Positions 22,307 through 30,846 of a stretch of 64,000 nucleotides of DNA are shown in pieces (position 1 is the stretch's first letter; the number at the start of each line of letters is the position of its first letter). Source of the DNA: Pseudoalteromonas sp. T1lg23B. Its GTDB lineage: Bacteria; Pseudomonadota; Gammaproteobacteria; Enterobacterales; Alteromonadaceae. Under the pieces are notes generated by a model. It was not told the origin of the DNA. It saw only the letters and a list, made by a program, of their open reading frames with translations, and ran no database searches. The stretch lies in the NCBI RefSeq assembly GCF_002964665.1, contig NZ_PQBZ01000034.1:558429-622428 (forward strand), given 5' to 3'. Both the position numbers and the translations under genes were made by a program.

Positions 22307-22344
22307 AATAAATAGCAAGAACGGATTCGCTCTTGCTATTTATT
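22307..22344. terminator. Terminator between convergent genes
   Basis: Perfect 14-bp inverted repeat, 22307-22320 with 22331-22344, and a 10-base loop. It lies after the chemoreceptor stop and overlaps the end of the convergent membrane-protein gene. The outer AT pairs can act as U tracts both ways. Confidence 0.7.
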
Positions 22345-22704
22345 CAAATTACACAAGTGATCAAACGTTAAAATACACGCCGCTAGTAATAAGCTAAATC
22401 CACTCCAAAGCAACCACGGCTCACTGAAGACACCCACATACATCACATAGCCAAGAATTCCACTGCCAACTTGGGTAATTAGAACATGATATACACTAAC
22501 GTTAGGGTAACGCATTGCGGTAACTGACATCACTAACAAGGAAAGCAGCCCCATTAGAGCTGCAATCACGCTCATAAATGACGTGAAGCTGGTTTCTAAG
22601 TCGCGTAGATATACATAGACACTTATCAGGCTAACGCCAAACCAACCAAAGCTGGCAGGCCAAATAAGTATCCTTAGAACATATTTGATCAACATCACTT
22701 TCAT
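22336..22704 (-). CDS. Small membrane protein of unknown function
   Basis: A 122-residue protein with four predicted membrane helices (about 8-32, 40-63, 72-93 and 96-116) and short loops. I recognise no family. It starts 5 bases after the PhzF-like gene on the same strand, so it is probably the last gene of a upp-phzF-like operon. Confidence 0.65.
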   Translation of the reverse strand: MKVMLIKYVLRILIWPASFGWFGVSLISVYVYLRDLETSFTSFMSVIAALMGLLSLLVMSVTAMRYPNVSVYHVLITQVGSGILGYVMYVGVFSEPWLLWSGFSLLLAACILTFDHLCNLNK

Positions 22705-22709
22705 TGTGG

Positions 22710-23567
22710 TTAATCACTTAATACAAAATCACCAACATGGGTTACATAACCGCTGACAATAATATCTACAATTTCATTGCCATCACACTTTAAGTCCACC
22801 TTAATTTCACTGGGCCTATCTACAAAGCGCCCCTGCCCAATTGAAATATCTTGCTGTGTTGTCAGACCTTGCTGATATAGATATGCGGCAACAGGCCCCG
22901 CAGCACTACCCGTTGCGATATCCTCAACACTACCCAAGTTGTCCCAAGTGCGGCCTTCGAAGTTATTCACATCGATAAGATATAAAAACTTCGCCTGATA
23001 TTGTTCAAGCATTGACTCCAACTTGTTGGTACAAAATGAGACTTTACTTAAGCCATGTTCAATCGGCAAAATTAGATATGGCAAGCCGGTACTGATCACT
23101 TGTACTGGCAAATCTTGAGGCTGTAATTGCTCTATTCCTAACGCAGCATAGAAAGGTTCAGCTTGCTTGGTGGTCAGAGTATTAATAAACTCAGGCGCTC
23201 CTTGATGCATTGCCGCTAAGAAATGCTTGCCACGCCAGCGACTGCTTAATTCAACCACCTTTTGATTCAGTTCAATTGACCAAGTATGTGTTTCATTTGG
23301 CGCACCAAATAGTTCATGTAAATGGTAGGCCAGTCCAATTAAAGGGTGACCCGCAAAGTCCAGTTCTTCTTCCATGGTGAAAATCCACGCGCGATAAGGC
23401 GTGACACTGGTATCTACAAAAATTGACTCAAATTGGCGCATCTCTCTGGTCCACGCCTGCATTTGCCTTTTGCTTAGGTTTTGGCAATCATAAAATATTG
23501 CCAAGCCGTTGCCTTGTAATCTTTGCTTACTAAATACATCAACTAGTTTGCATCGCATCGTTATCAC
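22710..23567 (-). CDS. PhzF family protein (isomerase-like)
   Basis: A cytoplasmic protein of the diaminopimelate-epimerase-like PhzF family. Counted from the ATG at 23558, E44 (QFESIF) is the conserved catalytic Glu; the later signatures [10 protein letters not shown] and [15 protein letters not shown] are also present. The GTG at 23567 overlaps the upp stop (GTGA) and would couple translation, while the ATG three codons later gives the usual MRCKLVDVF start; I list the longer form. Sequence is somewhat divergent and no phenazine genes are present, so the substrate is unknown. Confidence 0.88.
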   Translation of the reverse strand: MITMRCKLVDVFSKQRLQGNGLAIFYDCQNLSKRQMQAWTREMRQFESIFVDTSVTPYRAWIFTMEEELDFAGHPLIGLAYHLHELFGAPNETHTWSIELNQKVVELSSRWRGKHFLAAMHQGAPEFINTLTTKQAEPFYAALGIEQLQPQDLPVQVISTGLPYLILPIEHGLSKVSFCTNKLESMLEQYQAKFLYLIDVNNFEGRTWDNLGSVEDIATGSAAGPVAAYLYQQGLTTQQDISIGQGRFVDRPSEIKVDLKCDGNEIVDIIVSGYVTHVGDFVLSD

Positions 23568-24199
23568 CCGTGAGGCTTTGTAACTGAATCACCATTTAAA
23601 CCGTGCCGAATATCTTCAATGTAGCCATGTTCATTTAAATGGCTGTCTAACGCCGCTGTGTATATTTCAATGTCAGGATGTGCATCCAGTGTCGCTTTTA
23701 CACCTTCAGGGGCAGCAACGAGTACAATCGCTTTGATGTGCGTACACCCAGCTTTTTTAAGCATATCTATGGTGGCTATCATTGAACCGCCCGTTGCCAA
23801 CATTGGATCGATAACAAGACTCAAACGCTGTTCAATTTTACCCACTAGCTTTTCAAAATATGGCACTGGCTCAAGAGTTTCTTCGTTACGTTGTAAACCA
23901 ACAACACTCACTTTGGCTGATGGAATAAGCTCCATCACACCATCCATCATACCGAGACCCGCACGTAAAATAGGCACTACGGTAATTTTTTTACCCTGTA
24001 GTTTAAACACCTTGATCTCGTTACCCTGCCAGCCCTTTATTGAATGTTCTTGTAAGGGCATATCTTTGGTCGCCTCGTAGGTAAGCAAAGTGCCTATTTC
24101 ACTGACTAATTCACGAAAACTTTTGGTGCTAATCCCATACTCTCTAAGCAGTGCAAGTTTATGCTGTACGAGTGGATGCTCAATCACGTGTAATGGCAT
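23564..24199 (-). CDS. upp: Uracil phosphoribosyltransferase
   Basis: Pyrimidine salvage: uracil plus PRPP to UMP. The 211 residues match the family. The PRPP loop is [15 protein letters not shown] ([20 protein letters not shown]), with [14 protein letters not shown] and the uracil-binding tail ([15 protein letters not shown] replaces the commoner Pro-Gly-Leu/Gly-Asp-Ala form). AAGAGG lies upstream of the ATG. Unlike in many bacteria, no uraA permease follows; a PhzF-like gene overlaps by 4 bases instead. Confidence 0.96.
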   Translation of the reverse strand: MPLHVIEHPLVQHKLALLREYGISTKSFRELVSEIGTLLTYEATKDMPLQEHSIKGWQGNEIKVFKLQGKKITVVPILRAGLGMMDGVMELIPSAKVSVVGLQRNEETLEPVPYFEKLVGKIEQRLSLVIDPMLATGGSMIATIDMLKKAGCTHIKAIVLVAAPEGVKATLDAHPDIEIYTAALDSHLNEHGYIEDIRHGLNGDSVTKPHG

Positions 24200-24208
24200 G
24201 ACTACCTC

Positions 24209-24757
24209 TTATAAATCACTAAAAAAAGTTTCAGCTTTATGGCGCACAGGTTTCGTGCAAGCCACGGTTGGCGTTCCTAAGTATAGATAACCTACAATCT
24301 CATCTTGCTCATTTAAACCTAGCAAAGATTTTACTTTTGGACTTTGTGCAAAATACCCTGTTCTCCAAACCCCTGACAAATGCTGTGCAAATGCTGCCTG
24401 TTGCATGGCAAAAACACTACATGCAGCGCTCTCTATTTGCTCAATTCTTGGCACTTTTGGATGCTCTTGATATGGACTAATAGCAATGATGATCATCGGT
24501 GCTCTTTGAGTGAGTTCTTTTGCACGGCTTATTGTGCGTTCATCCTGATTTTCACTTACCGCTGCTTGGTGGTAGATTTCACCTAATTTATCTCTGCCCT
24601 CACCCTGCACCACGATAAACTTCCAAGGCGCTAAACCACCATGGTCTGGCACTTTTAGCGCTGCTTTTTTGATGACTTCTAATTGGGCGTCGGTTGGGCC
24701 CGGAAATGACAAATTACTGTCTGATTGACGAGTTGTAAGTAGCTCGATGGCATCCAT
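24209..24757 (-). CDS. YdjA-like nitroreductase
   Basis: A small FMN-dependent oxidoreductase. I chose the ATG at 24757 (AAGG upstream) because MDAIELLTTRQSDSNL aligns with the start of E. coli YdjA and gives 182 residues, the family length; the frame extends to 24820. Key signatures are KVPDHGGLAPWKFIVV, the helix IEQIESAACSVFAMQQAAF and GVWRTGYFAQSPKVK. Physiological substrate unknown. It lies 9 bases upstream of upp on the same strand. Confidence 0.9.
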   Translation of the reverse strand: MDAIELLTTRQSDSNLSFPGPTDAQLEVIKKAALKVPDHGGLAPWKFIVVQGEGRDKLGEIYHQAAVSENQDERTISRAKELTQRAPMIIIAISPYQEHPKVPRIEQIESAACSVFAMQQAAFAQHLSGVWRTGYFAQSPKVKSLLGLNEQDEIVGYLYLGTPTVACTKPVRHKAETFFSDL

Positions 24758-24842
24758 AAAACCGTACCTTAATTGCTGTATTTTGTTGCTAGTGAGAATA
24801 CCATCGTCTGCCCATATCATCTATCAATGATGTGATTTTTTG

Positions 24843-25541
24843 TTACTTTTCAAGGCATTTGTTTTTTACAGCGCGCTTAAGCCAATAATCCACACTGACA
24901 TATCTACCTCCACCACTAAAAATTAGGCTGAGTAACATAGCAAAGTAAATTGCAGCAAATTCAATCCCATTGTTTAAGATAACCACACTGCCTTTTTCGT
25001 ATAAATAATCTGGATAACCATGGATTTCTATCAGTGACTTTATTTTATCAAGACGCTCTGCGACCTCGACGCTATTGTCTAAACTAGCTTCTGCAGCGGG
25101 TATGCCTAACCAACTAAATGCTAATGCTGAGCTGGTTTGCGGGTTTGATGGCGCAACAGAAAACCAGCCATTGTCCCAGTGTACCGTTGTCGCGGCAACA
25201 AACATGGTAAACAACAGTGGTATGGACACCAGTCGTGTGAATAAACCTATAAACAGTAACCAACCGCCTAGGAATTCACTCCATCCTGCTAAAAATGCTA
25301 GTAAATCAGGAAAAGGCAATCCAAGGCCCCATTGTTCATTGCCAAACCAATCTACAACGTTTTGGTCTGCCAATAAGTTATTAGGAAAACTATATTGGTC
25401 ACTGGCTAAATTGAGCTTGCTATATCCGGCGACTATCATCACAGGAGCGAGGATGAGTCTGAATAATAAGGCGGGGAACCCATTGAGTATTTGCGCTTTA
25501 TCAAATAAATATTGGTAGGTTTTGTGAAATGTACAAAGCAT
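24843..25541 (-). CDS. DoxX family membrane protein
   Basis: A 232-residue inner-membrane protein with the DoxX pattern: about four helices, with RLILAPVMIVAGYSKL in the first, GWSEFLGGWLLFIGLFTRL in the second and a conserved C-terminal helix. A soluble insert of about 60 residues (about 120-180) is longer than in minimal DoxX proteins. DoxX members are linked to redox and quinone chemistry, but this one has no informative partner; it lies 22 bases upstream of the nitroreductase's untranslated region on the same strand. Confidence 0.82.
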   Translation of the reverse strand: MLCTFHKTYQYLFDKAQILNGFPALLFRLILAPVMIVAGYSKLNLASDQYSFPNNLLADQNVVDWFGNEQWGLGLPFPDLLAFLAGWSEFLGGWLLFIGLFTRLVSIPLLFTMFVAATTVHWDNGWFSVAPSNPQTSSALAFSWLGIPAAEASLDNSVEVAERLDKIKSLIEIHGYPDYLYEKGSVVILNNGIEFAAIYFAMLLSLIFSGGGRYVSVDYWLKRAVKNKCLEK

Positions 25542-25634
25542 AAGCGGCCTTTAAAATAATCCATAATTACTATAGTTATTAGTCTAGACCGCTTTTAAGC
25601 TAAGTTTGTTGCAAAGGGAACTGAACAAACAATT

Positions 25635-27596
25635 TTATATCAATCGAGCTGCCTGTAATGCTTCAAAGATGGCTCTTTTCGCATCTATCGCACTGGCTAA
25701 CTTTGCGCCACCGATAACATGGTGATTGTGTGGCAAGTCCTCTTTATTAAACAACTGGTCATTAGAAACCTGACCTATACATGCGATCACTGTATCAACA
25801 TCTAGCCATTTTTCTTCTCCGGCTTGTCTGATGAGCAAACCTTTATCAGAAAATGCTAGATATTCACATTCAGCGAGTTGCTCAACTTGATGCTGCTTAG
25901 CCACTTGTCGATGTATCCATCCCGTAGTTTTGCCTAAGTCACTACCGAAACGTCCAGAACTGCGCTTTAACATATATAACTTACGAGGATCTCTAAGTGG
26001 CTGAGCTTCACATTCAATCCCCCAATGATGCTTAAAGTCCTCGATGGATTGCTCGCTTTTCTCCGCTAAAAACGCAACCATGTCAAAGCCAATACCGCCG
26101 GCACCTAATATAGCTATTTTGTCGCCCAGTTCTACTTCTTTGCGGATCACCTCATCATAAGCAAATACACGTTTGCCATCACTACATTCAATGTTTGAAA
26201 GTCTTGGGCTAACGCCTGTGGCAAATACCACATCATCAAACTGTTTAGACATTTCAGTCTGATATTCGGTGTTTAACTGCAATTCAACGTTCAATCGCGT
26301 TAGCTCAGATAAGTAATAAGCAAGTGTTTTCTTAAAATCTTCCTTACCCGGAATTCTCATCGCTAGATTGAACTGACCGCCAGGTTGAGAATTTTTGTCA
26401 ATGAGTTTTACCTCATGTCCCTTGCTTGCGAGATAATAGCTTGCAGATAATCCAGCGGGCCCCGCCCCTACCACCAGCACACGCTTTTTCTTTGTGGCAG
26501 GAAGCAACGGGTAATCCAATTCAAAACCAGCCTGTGGATTAACTAGACAGGTTGCTCTTTTACCTTTAAACACGTGATCTAAACAGCCCTGATTACAGCC
26601 AATACAAATATTTATTTGTTCACTTTGCTGTGCGGCATATTTATTAAAGAACTCTGGATCCGCAAGAAGCGGTCTAGCCATGGAGATCAGATCGGCTTCC
26701 TGATTTTGCAAAATGCTATTAGCAATCTCTGGAGTATTGATACGATTAACCGCAATGACGGGTATCTCTACCACATCTTTTAAGCGTTTAGAGGCTTCCT
26801 TAAATGCACCCGGTGGAACCATACTGGCGATTGTCGGTACTCTTGCTTCGTGCCAGCCAATCCCTGTGTTTAAAATATCAACGCCCGCCGCTTCCAACGC
26901 TTTTGCTTGCTGGGTCACTTCTTCAGGGGTCGAACCATTTGGGATAAGATCCATCACCGAGAGTCTAAAAATAATAATAAAACTGTCTTTGACGGCGGCG
27001 CGCACCGCTTTAACAATTTCAACAGCTAGACGCATACGATTTTCTAATGAGCCACCGTATTCATCGTCTCGCTTATTGGTATGGTTAGCCATAAACTCGT
27101 TGATCAGGTAGCCCTCTGACCCCATTATTTCGACCCCATCATAGCCGGCCTTTTGAGCTAATTTAGCTGAATGAGCAAAGTCTTTTATAGTGCTTTTGAT
27201 CATCCCCTTGGACATAGCTTTTGGCTTATAAGGGTTAATGGGCGCTTTTATCTCGCTTGGAGCCACATTAAAAGGGTGATAAGCATAGCGACCAGCGTGT
27301 AACAACTGCAGGCAAATCTTAGCACCATGTTTATGTACTGCTTGTGTATACGCTCTGTGTTTGATTACATCGTACAAAGTGTTAAACGAAGACGAAATCG
27401 GCGTCAATTTACCACGCAAATTGGGGCTATACCCACCAGTGATGAGTAACCCTGTCCCCCCTTTAGCACGAGCCTCATAAAACGCACTTAAACGCTTACG
27501 ATTATGCCATCCTTCTTCTAGGCCTGTGTGCATTGACCCCATCACCAAGCGATTACGCAGCTCAGTGTGTTTTAATTCTAATTGTTTTTCTAACAT
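25635..27596 (-). CDS. fadH: 2,4-dienoyl-CoA reductase, FadH type
   Basis: NADPH-dependent reduction of 2,4-dienoyl-CoA, needed to degrade polyunsaturated fatty acids. The 653 residues are close to E. coli FadH. The N-terminal FMN TIM barrel shows QLLHAGRYA and the substrate region GSEGYLINEF. The 4Fe-4S motif is CIGCNQGC followed by CLVNPQAG. The C-terminal FAD/NADPH domains show VLVVGAGPAGLSAS and IAILGAGGIGFD. A FadR-like operator lies 15 bases upstream of the ATG. Other old-yellow-type reductases share this plan, so the exact substrate is inferred. Confidence 0.92.
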   Translation of the reverse strand: MLEKQLELKHTELRNRLVMGSMHTGLEEGWHNRKRLSAFYEARAKGGTGLLITGGYSPNLRGKLTPISSSFNTLYDVIKHRAYTQAVHKHGAKICLQLLHAGRYAYHPFNVAPSEIKAPINPYKPKAMSKGMIKSTIKDFAHSAKLAQKAGYDGVEIMGSEGYLINEFMANHTNKRDDEYGGSLENRMRLAVEIVKAVRAAVKDSFIIIFRLSVMDLIPNGSTPEEVTQQAKALEAAGVDILNTGIGWHEARVPTIASMVPPGAFKEASKRLKDVVEIPVIAVNRINTPEIANSILQNQEADLISMARPLLADPEFFNKYAAQQSEQINICIGCNQGCLDHVFKGKRATCLVNPQAGFELDYPLLPATKKKRVLVVGAGPAGLSASYYLASKGHEVKLIDKNSQPGGQFNLAMRIPGKEDFKKTLAYYLSELTRLNVELQLNTEYQTEMSKQFDDVVFATGVSPRLSNIECSDGKRVFAYDEVIRKEVELGDKIAILGAGGIGFDMVAFLAEKSEQSIEDFKHHWGIECEAQPLRDPRKLYMLKRSSGRFGSDLGKTTGWIHRQVAKQHQVEQLAECEYLAFSDKGLLIRQAGEEKWLDVDTVIACIGQVSNDQLFNKEDLPHNHHVIGGAKLASAIDAKRAIFEALQAARLI

Positions 27597-27610
27597 TACT
27601 TGCCCCGACT

Positions 27611-27627
27611 AACTGGTCTAACCTGTG
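27611..27627. promoter_or_regulatory. FadR-like operator upstream of fadH
   Basis: AACTGGTCTAACCTGTG has one perfect half of the E. coli FadR operator (AACTGGTC, read GACCAGTT on the other strand) and a weaker second half. It sits just upstream of the fadH start, where a repressor would block transcription. The consensus is from memory; whether this organism has FadR is not shown in the window. Confidence 0.45.
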
Positions 27628-27805
27628 CAACATTAACAATTTTTTGTGATTTAGCAAGCATAGGTTAACGTAAATTTTTTGTTCATAGGCTGACTATCAT
27701 TGCTAACTTGCTATTTCTGTGTGTAAACAGCTTAGTTTTCAGTCTAATTTGTTTTGTTAAATACTTCGTTACGTTTTTGAGGTAACAACCAAATATAAAC
27801 TGAGT

Positions 27806-27825
27806 TATGATATTCACATATCATA
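27806..27825. promoter_or_regulatory. Inverted repeat upstream of sppA
   Basis: Perfect 8-bp arms tatgatat and atatcata with a 4-base centre, ending 30 bases before the sppA start. It could be an operator or part of a promoter; AT-rich DNA makes chance occurrence plausible. Confidence 0.3.
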
Positions 27826-27855
27826 GTTAGCAGTTTGTTCTGATGAGGATTAGTT

Positions 27856-29730
27856 TTGAATCTGATTGGTAAATTTTTTAAAGCGTTATGGCACGGCTTA
27901 AACTTTTCACGCCGTTTAGTCTTAAACATCATTTTTTTCATTATCATTGTCGCAGCACTTATTGCAGCATTTAGTGGTAAAGATGAAATTACAGTCTCTG
28001 AAAATAGTGTGCTCAGGTTAAACTTAAACGGGTATTTGGTCGAAGAGTTGACCTACATCGACCCATTGGATGCAGCATTACAAGATCTCAGTGAGTCAAA
28101 TGACCAACCGCATGAAATCTTGTTAGATGATGTATTAGAAGTCATTAATCGTGCTCGTAAAGACGATCGAATTCAAGTGCTTTGGCTAGATCTTGAAAAC
28201 CTCTACGGAGGCCACCTTGATAAGCTTGAAGTCATTGCTCAAGCAATAGATGAGTTTAAAAGCGCGGGTAAGAAAGTCATTGCTCATGGCTCATACTACT
28301 CACAATCTCAGTACTATCTAGCCTCACATGCAGACTCAATTTCATTACACCCATATGGTGCGGTGAAAATTCAAGGCTTTGCGTCTTATCCTCTGTATTT
28401 CAAGGATGCTTTAGATAAACTAAAGGTCACTCAGCACATTTTCCGCGTAGGCACCTACAAGTCAGCCATAGAGCCGTTAATTCGCAATGATATGTCTGAT
28501 GCTGCAAAAGAAGCTAATCGCTTATGGCTTGGTGAACTTTGGCAGCAATATAAGCATGAAGTTGCTGAAGCTCGCCCATTCGGGTTAGATAATTTTGACG
28601 AAACGCTCAACGACTATGAAATGAAAATACAGGCTGTTCAGGGAGATTTCGCGCAATACGCTCTAAACAATCGCTGGGTCGACGAGCTAAAAACCGATCA
28701 GCAGCTTCACAATGAATTTATCGAACTAGTTGGTTTAGATAAGCGTGGCAAAACCTTTAACCATATTTCATTCGATGAATATCTGGAAATGATTAAACCA
28801 CCAGTGCAGTTTGAAAACCCTGTTACTGAGAAAGTAGCAGTCATTGTTGCGCGCGGTACTATCGTTGATGGTAAACAAAAGGCAGGTAAAATTGGGGGGG
28901 ATTCCACAGCTGCACTACTCAAAAAAGCCCGCCTAAATGATAAGGTCAAAGCAGTGGTACTACGTATTGATTCTGGCGGTGGTAGCATGTTCGCTTCAGA
29001 AACGATTCGTAATGAAATTCTAGCAATTAAGGCTGCGGGTAAACCAGTTGTTGCTTCTATGGGCTCCGTGGCAGCATCTGGTGGCTACTGGATTGCGGCT
29101 TCTACCAACGAAATTTGGGCTGCACCAAGTACGATCACCGGCTCTATTGGTGTATTTGGAGCGATTCTGACTTTTGAGAACTCATTGAAAGAACTGGGCA
29201 TATACTCGGATGGCGTATCGACCACTGAACTCAACAGCATGTCTCTGACCCGCGGTATAGATAAGCAAATAGTGGATATTTATCAACTTAGCGTTGAAAA
29301 CTCTTATGACAAGTTCATCTCACTGGTTGCCAAAGAACGCAATATGACCAAAGAAGCGGTTGATAAAGTTGCTCAAGGCCGTGTATGGACGGCTACACAG
29401 GCAAAAGAGTTCGGTCTAATCGATAACCTTGGCTATAAGAAAGATGCCATAGAGGCCGCAGCGAAGCTTGCGAATCTTGATTTTTATGAAGTAATAACTA
29501 TTGAACAAGAGCTATCAGAGAAAGAGCAATTACTACGTGAACTGTTTGGTTCTGCTATGGTGAAATCAGCTCTGGCCGGCTTTGCGCCAACGCCATCGAT
29601 AGTAAAACTTGCCAATGGTTACCTCTCACCGATTACGTCTCAGGTTGAGCAAAATCTTGAGCTGCTTAACCAATTTAACGACCCAAATGGTACGTATGTA
29701 CGTTGTTTAGTGTGTGAAGTAAGCTTCTAA
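27856..29730 (+). CDS. sppA: Signal peptide peptidase SppA (67K type)
   Basis: A membrane-anchored Ser/Lys protease that degrades leftover signal peptides. The start is TTG, preceded by GAGGAT at 27844-27849; no upstream ATG fits better. The 624 residues have one N-terminal membrane helix (about 19-40) and the tandem duplicated ClpP-like fold of gammaproteobacterial SppA. The catalytic Lys is K202 (VGTYKSAIEP) and the Ser is S408 (GSVAASGGYW), nearly the E. coli numbering. ansA follows after a terminator hairpin, as in E. coli where the two genes are neighbours. Confidence 0.96.
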   Translation: MNLIGKFFKALWHGLNFSRRLVLNIIFFIIIVAALIAAFSGKDEITVSENSVLRLNLNGYLVEELTYIDPLDAALQDLSESNDQPHEILLDDVLEVINRARKDDRIQVLWLDLENLYGGHLDKLEVIAQAIDEFKSAGKKVIAHGSYYSQSQYYLASHADSISLHPYGAVKIQGFASYPLYFKDALDKLKVTQHIFRVGTYKSAIEPLIRNDMSDAAKEANRLWLGELWQQYKHEVAEARPFGLDNFDETLNDYEMKIQAVQGDFAQYALNNRWVDELKTDQQLHNEFIELVGLDKRGKTFNHISFDEYLEMIKPPVQFENPVTEKVAVIVARGTIVDGKQKAGKIGGDSTAALLKKARLNDKVKAVVLRIDSGGGSMFASETIRNEILAIKAAGKPVVASMGSVAASGGYWIAASTNEIWAAPSTITGSIGVFGAILTFENSLKELGIYSDGVSTTELNSMSLTRGIDKQIVDIYQLSVENSYDKFISLVAKERNMTKEAVDKVAQGRVWTATQAKEFGLIDNLGYKKDAIEAAAKLANLDFYEVITIEQELSEKEQLLRELFGSAMVKSALAGFAPTPSIVKLANGYLSPITSQVEQNLELLNQFNDPNGTYVRCLVCEVSF

Positions 29731-29762
29731 CCTGCCAAAGTAAGTCAGCTATTGATATACTA

Positions 29763-29790
29763 AGCCCAGAAACTATTCTGGGCTTTTTTT
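29763..29790 (+). terminator. Terminator between sppA and ansA, abutting the ansA start
   Basis: Perfect 9-bp stem, agcccagaa (29763-29771) and ttctgggct (29776-29784), 4-base loop, then a T run to 29790. The ansA ATG is the very next base, so the U tract occupies the place of a ribosome-binding site. Confidence 0.88.
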
Positions 29791-30801
29791 ATGAAAAGAA
29801 AAAAAATCTATATCGCTTACACTGGCGGTACTATAGGTATGAAACAATCTAGTCGTGGTTACATTCCTGCAGAGGGTTACCTGACAGAAACCGTTAAAAA
29901 CAATGCAGAATTCACCCGTGATGAAATGCCTCTGTTTGATATCCATGAATATTGCCCGTTGATAGACTCGTCAGATATGTCACCATTGCATTGGCAAATG
30001 ATAGCCGATGATATCCAAGAAAAGTATGAGCAATACGATGGCTTTGTTGTACTACATGGTACAGATACTATGGCTTATACCGCATCAGCGCTGTCCTTTA
30101 TGTTCGAGAACCTCACCAAACCTGTGATAGTTACGGGTTCACAGATCCCGCTGTCGCAACTACGCTCCGATGGTCAGGTTAACCTGCTTAATGCCATGTA
30201 CTTAGCCGCCAATTACCCGATTGCCGAGGTCAGCCTATTTTTCAACAATAAGTTACTTCGTGGTAATAGAGCAACGAAGGCACACGCAGATGGTTTCGAT
30301 GCGTTTGCATCCCCGAACCTACAACCTTTGGCCCAATCTGGTATTAATATTCAGCTCAAAGAAGGAAAATTGAGCCCTTATGTCGACCAAGCGTTGCAAG
30401 TCACCCCTGTGGTTTCTCAGCCAATCGGTATTTTATACCTGTACCCTGGGATTAACATTGAAATCATTAACAGTGTCATCAATAGCAATATCAAAGCACT
30501 GATTTTGCTTAGTTTTGGAGTAGGAAATGCACCACAACAGGGAGAATTTCTAGCAGCTTTGAAAGCGGCCAGTGAGCGCGGTGTGGTCATTATAAACCTC
30601 ACGCAATGTATTCAAGGACAAGTGAATATGGGAGGTTATGCTACTGGTAATGCATTACTCAACAGTGGTGTACTGAGTGGCTTTGATATGACGCTTGAGG
30701 CATGTATCGCAAAACTACACTATTTGTTTAGTCAAAAGCTTGAATTAGAAACTGTGCGGCACCTAATGCAAGATAATTTGCGTGGTGAACTTACTCGCTA
30801 A
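29791..30801 (+). CDS. ansA: L-asparaginase, type I (cytoplasmic)
   Basis: Hydrolyses L-asparagine to aspartate and ammonia in the cytoplasm. The 336 residues align end to end with E. coli AnsA, including the start MKRKKIYIAYTGGTIGM. The first catalytic Thr is in YTGGTIG and the second set in VVLHGTDTMAYTASAL; no signal peptide is present, separating it from the periplasmic type II enzyme. There is no Shine-Dalgarno sequence: a terminator U tract directly precedes the ATG. A strong terminator follows the gene. Confidence 0.95.
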   Translation: MKRKKIYIAYTGGTIGMKQSSRGYIPAEGYLTETVKNNAEFTRDEMPLFDIHEYCPLIDSSDMSPLHWQMIADDIQEKYEQYDGFVVLHGTDTMAYTASALSFMFENLTKPVIVTGSQIPLSQLRSDGQVNLLNAMYLAANYPIAEVSLFFNNKLLRGNRATKAHADGFDAFASPNLQPLAQSGINIQLKEGKLSPYVDQALQVTPVVSQPIGILYLYPGINIEIINSVINSNIKALILLSFGVGNAPQQGEFLAALKAASERGVVIINLTQCIQGQVNMGGYATGNALLNSGVLSGFDMTLEACIAKLHYLFSQKLELETVRHLMQDNLRGELTR

Positions 30802-30804
30802 ACA

Positions 30805-30832
30805 AAAAAGCCGGCATAGGCCGGCTTTTTGT
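30805..30832. terminator. Terminator between ansA and gnd
   Basis: Perfect 11-bp stem, 30805-30815 with 30820-30830, loop atag, T run on the plus side and A run at the other end. It can serve ansA and the convergent gnd. Confidence 0.93.
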
Positions 30833-30846
30833 TTATTGTTCTCTAA

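Noticed and set aside
27744..27947. 67-residue minus-strand ORF upstream of sppA
   Set aside because: Overlaps the sppA start and its control region; Lys/Asn-rich composition reflects AT-rich DNA.
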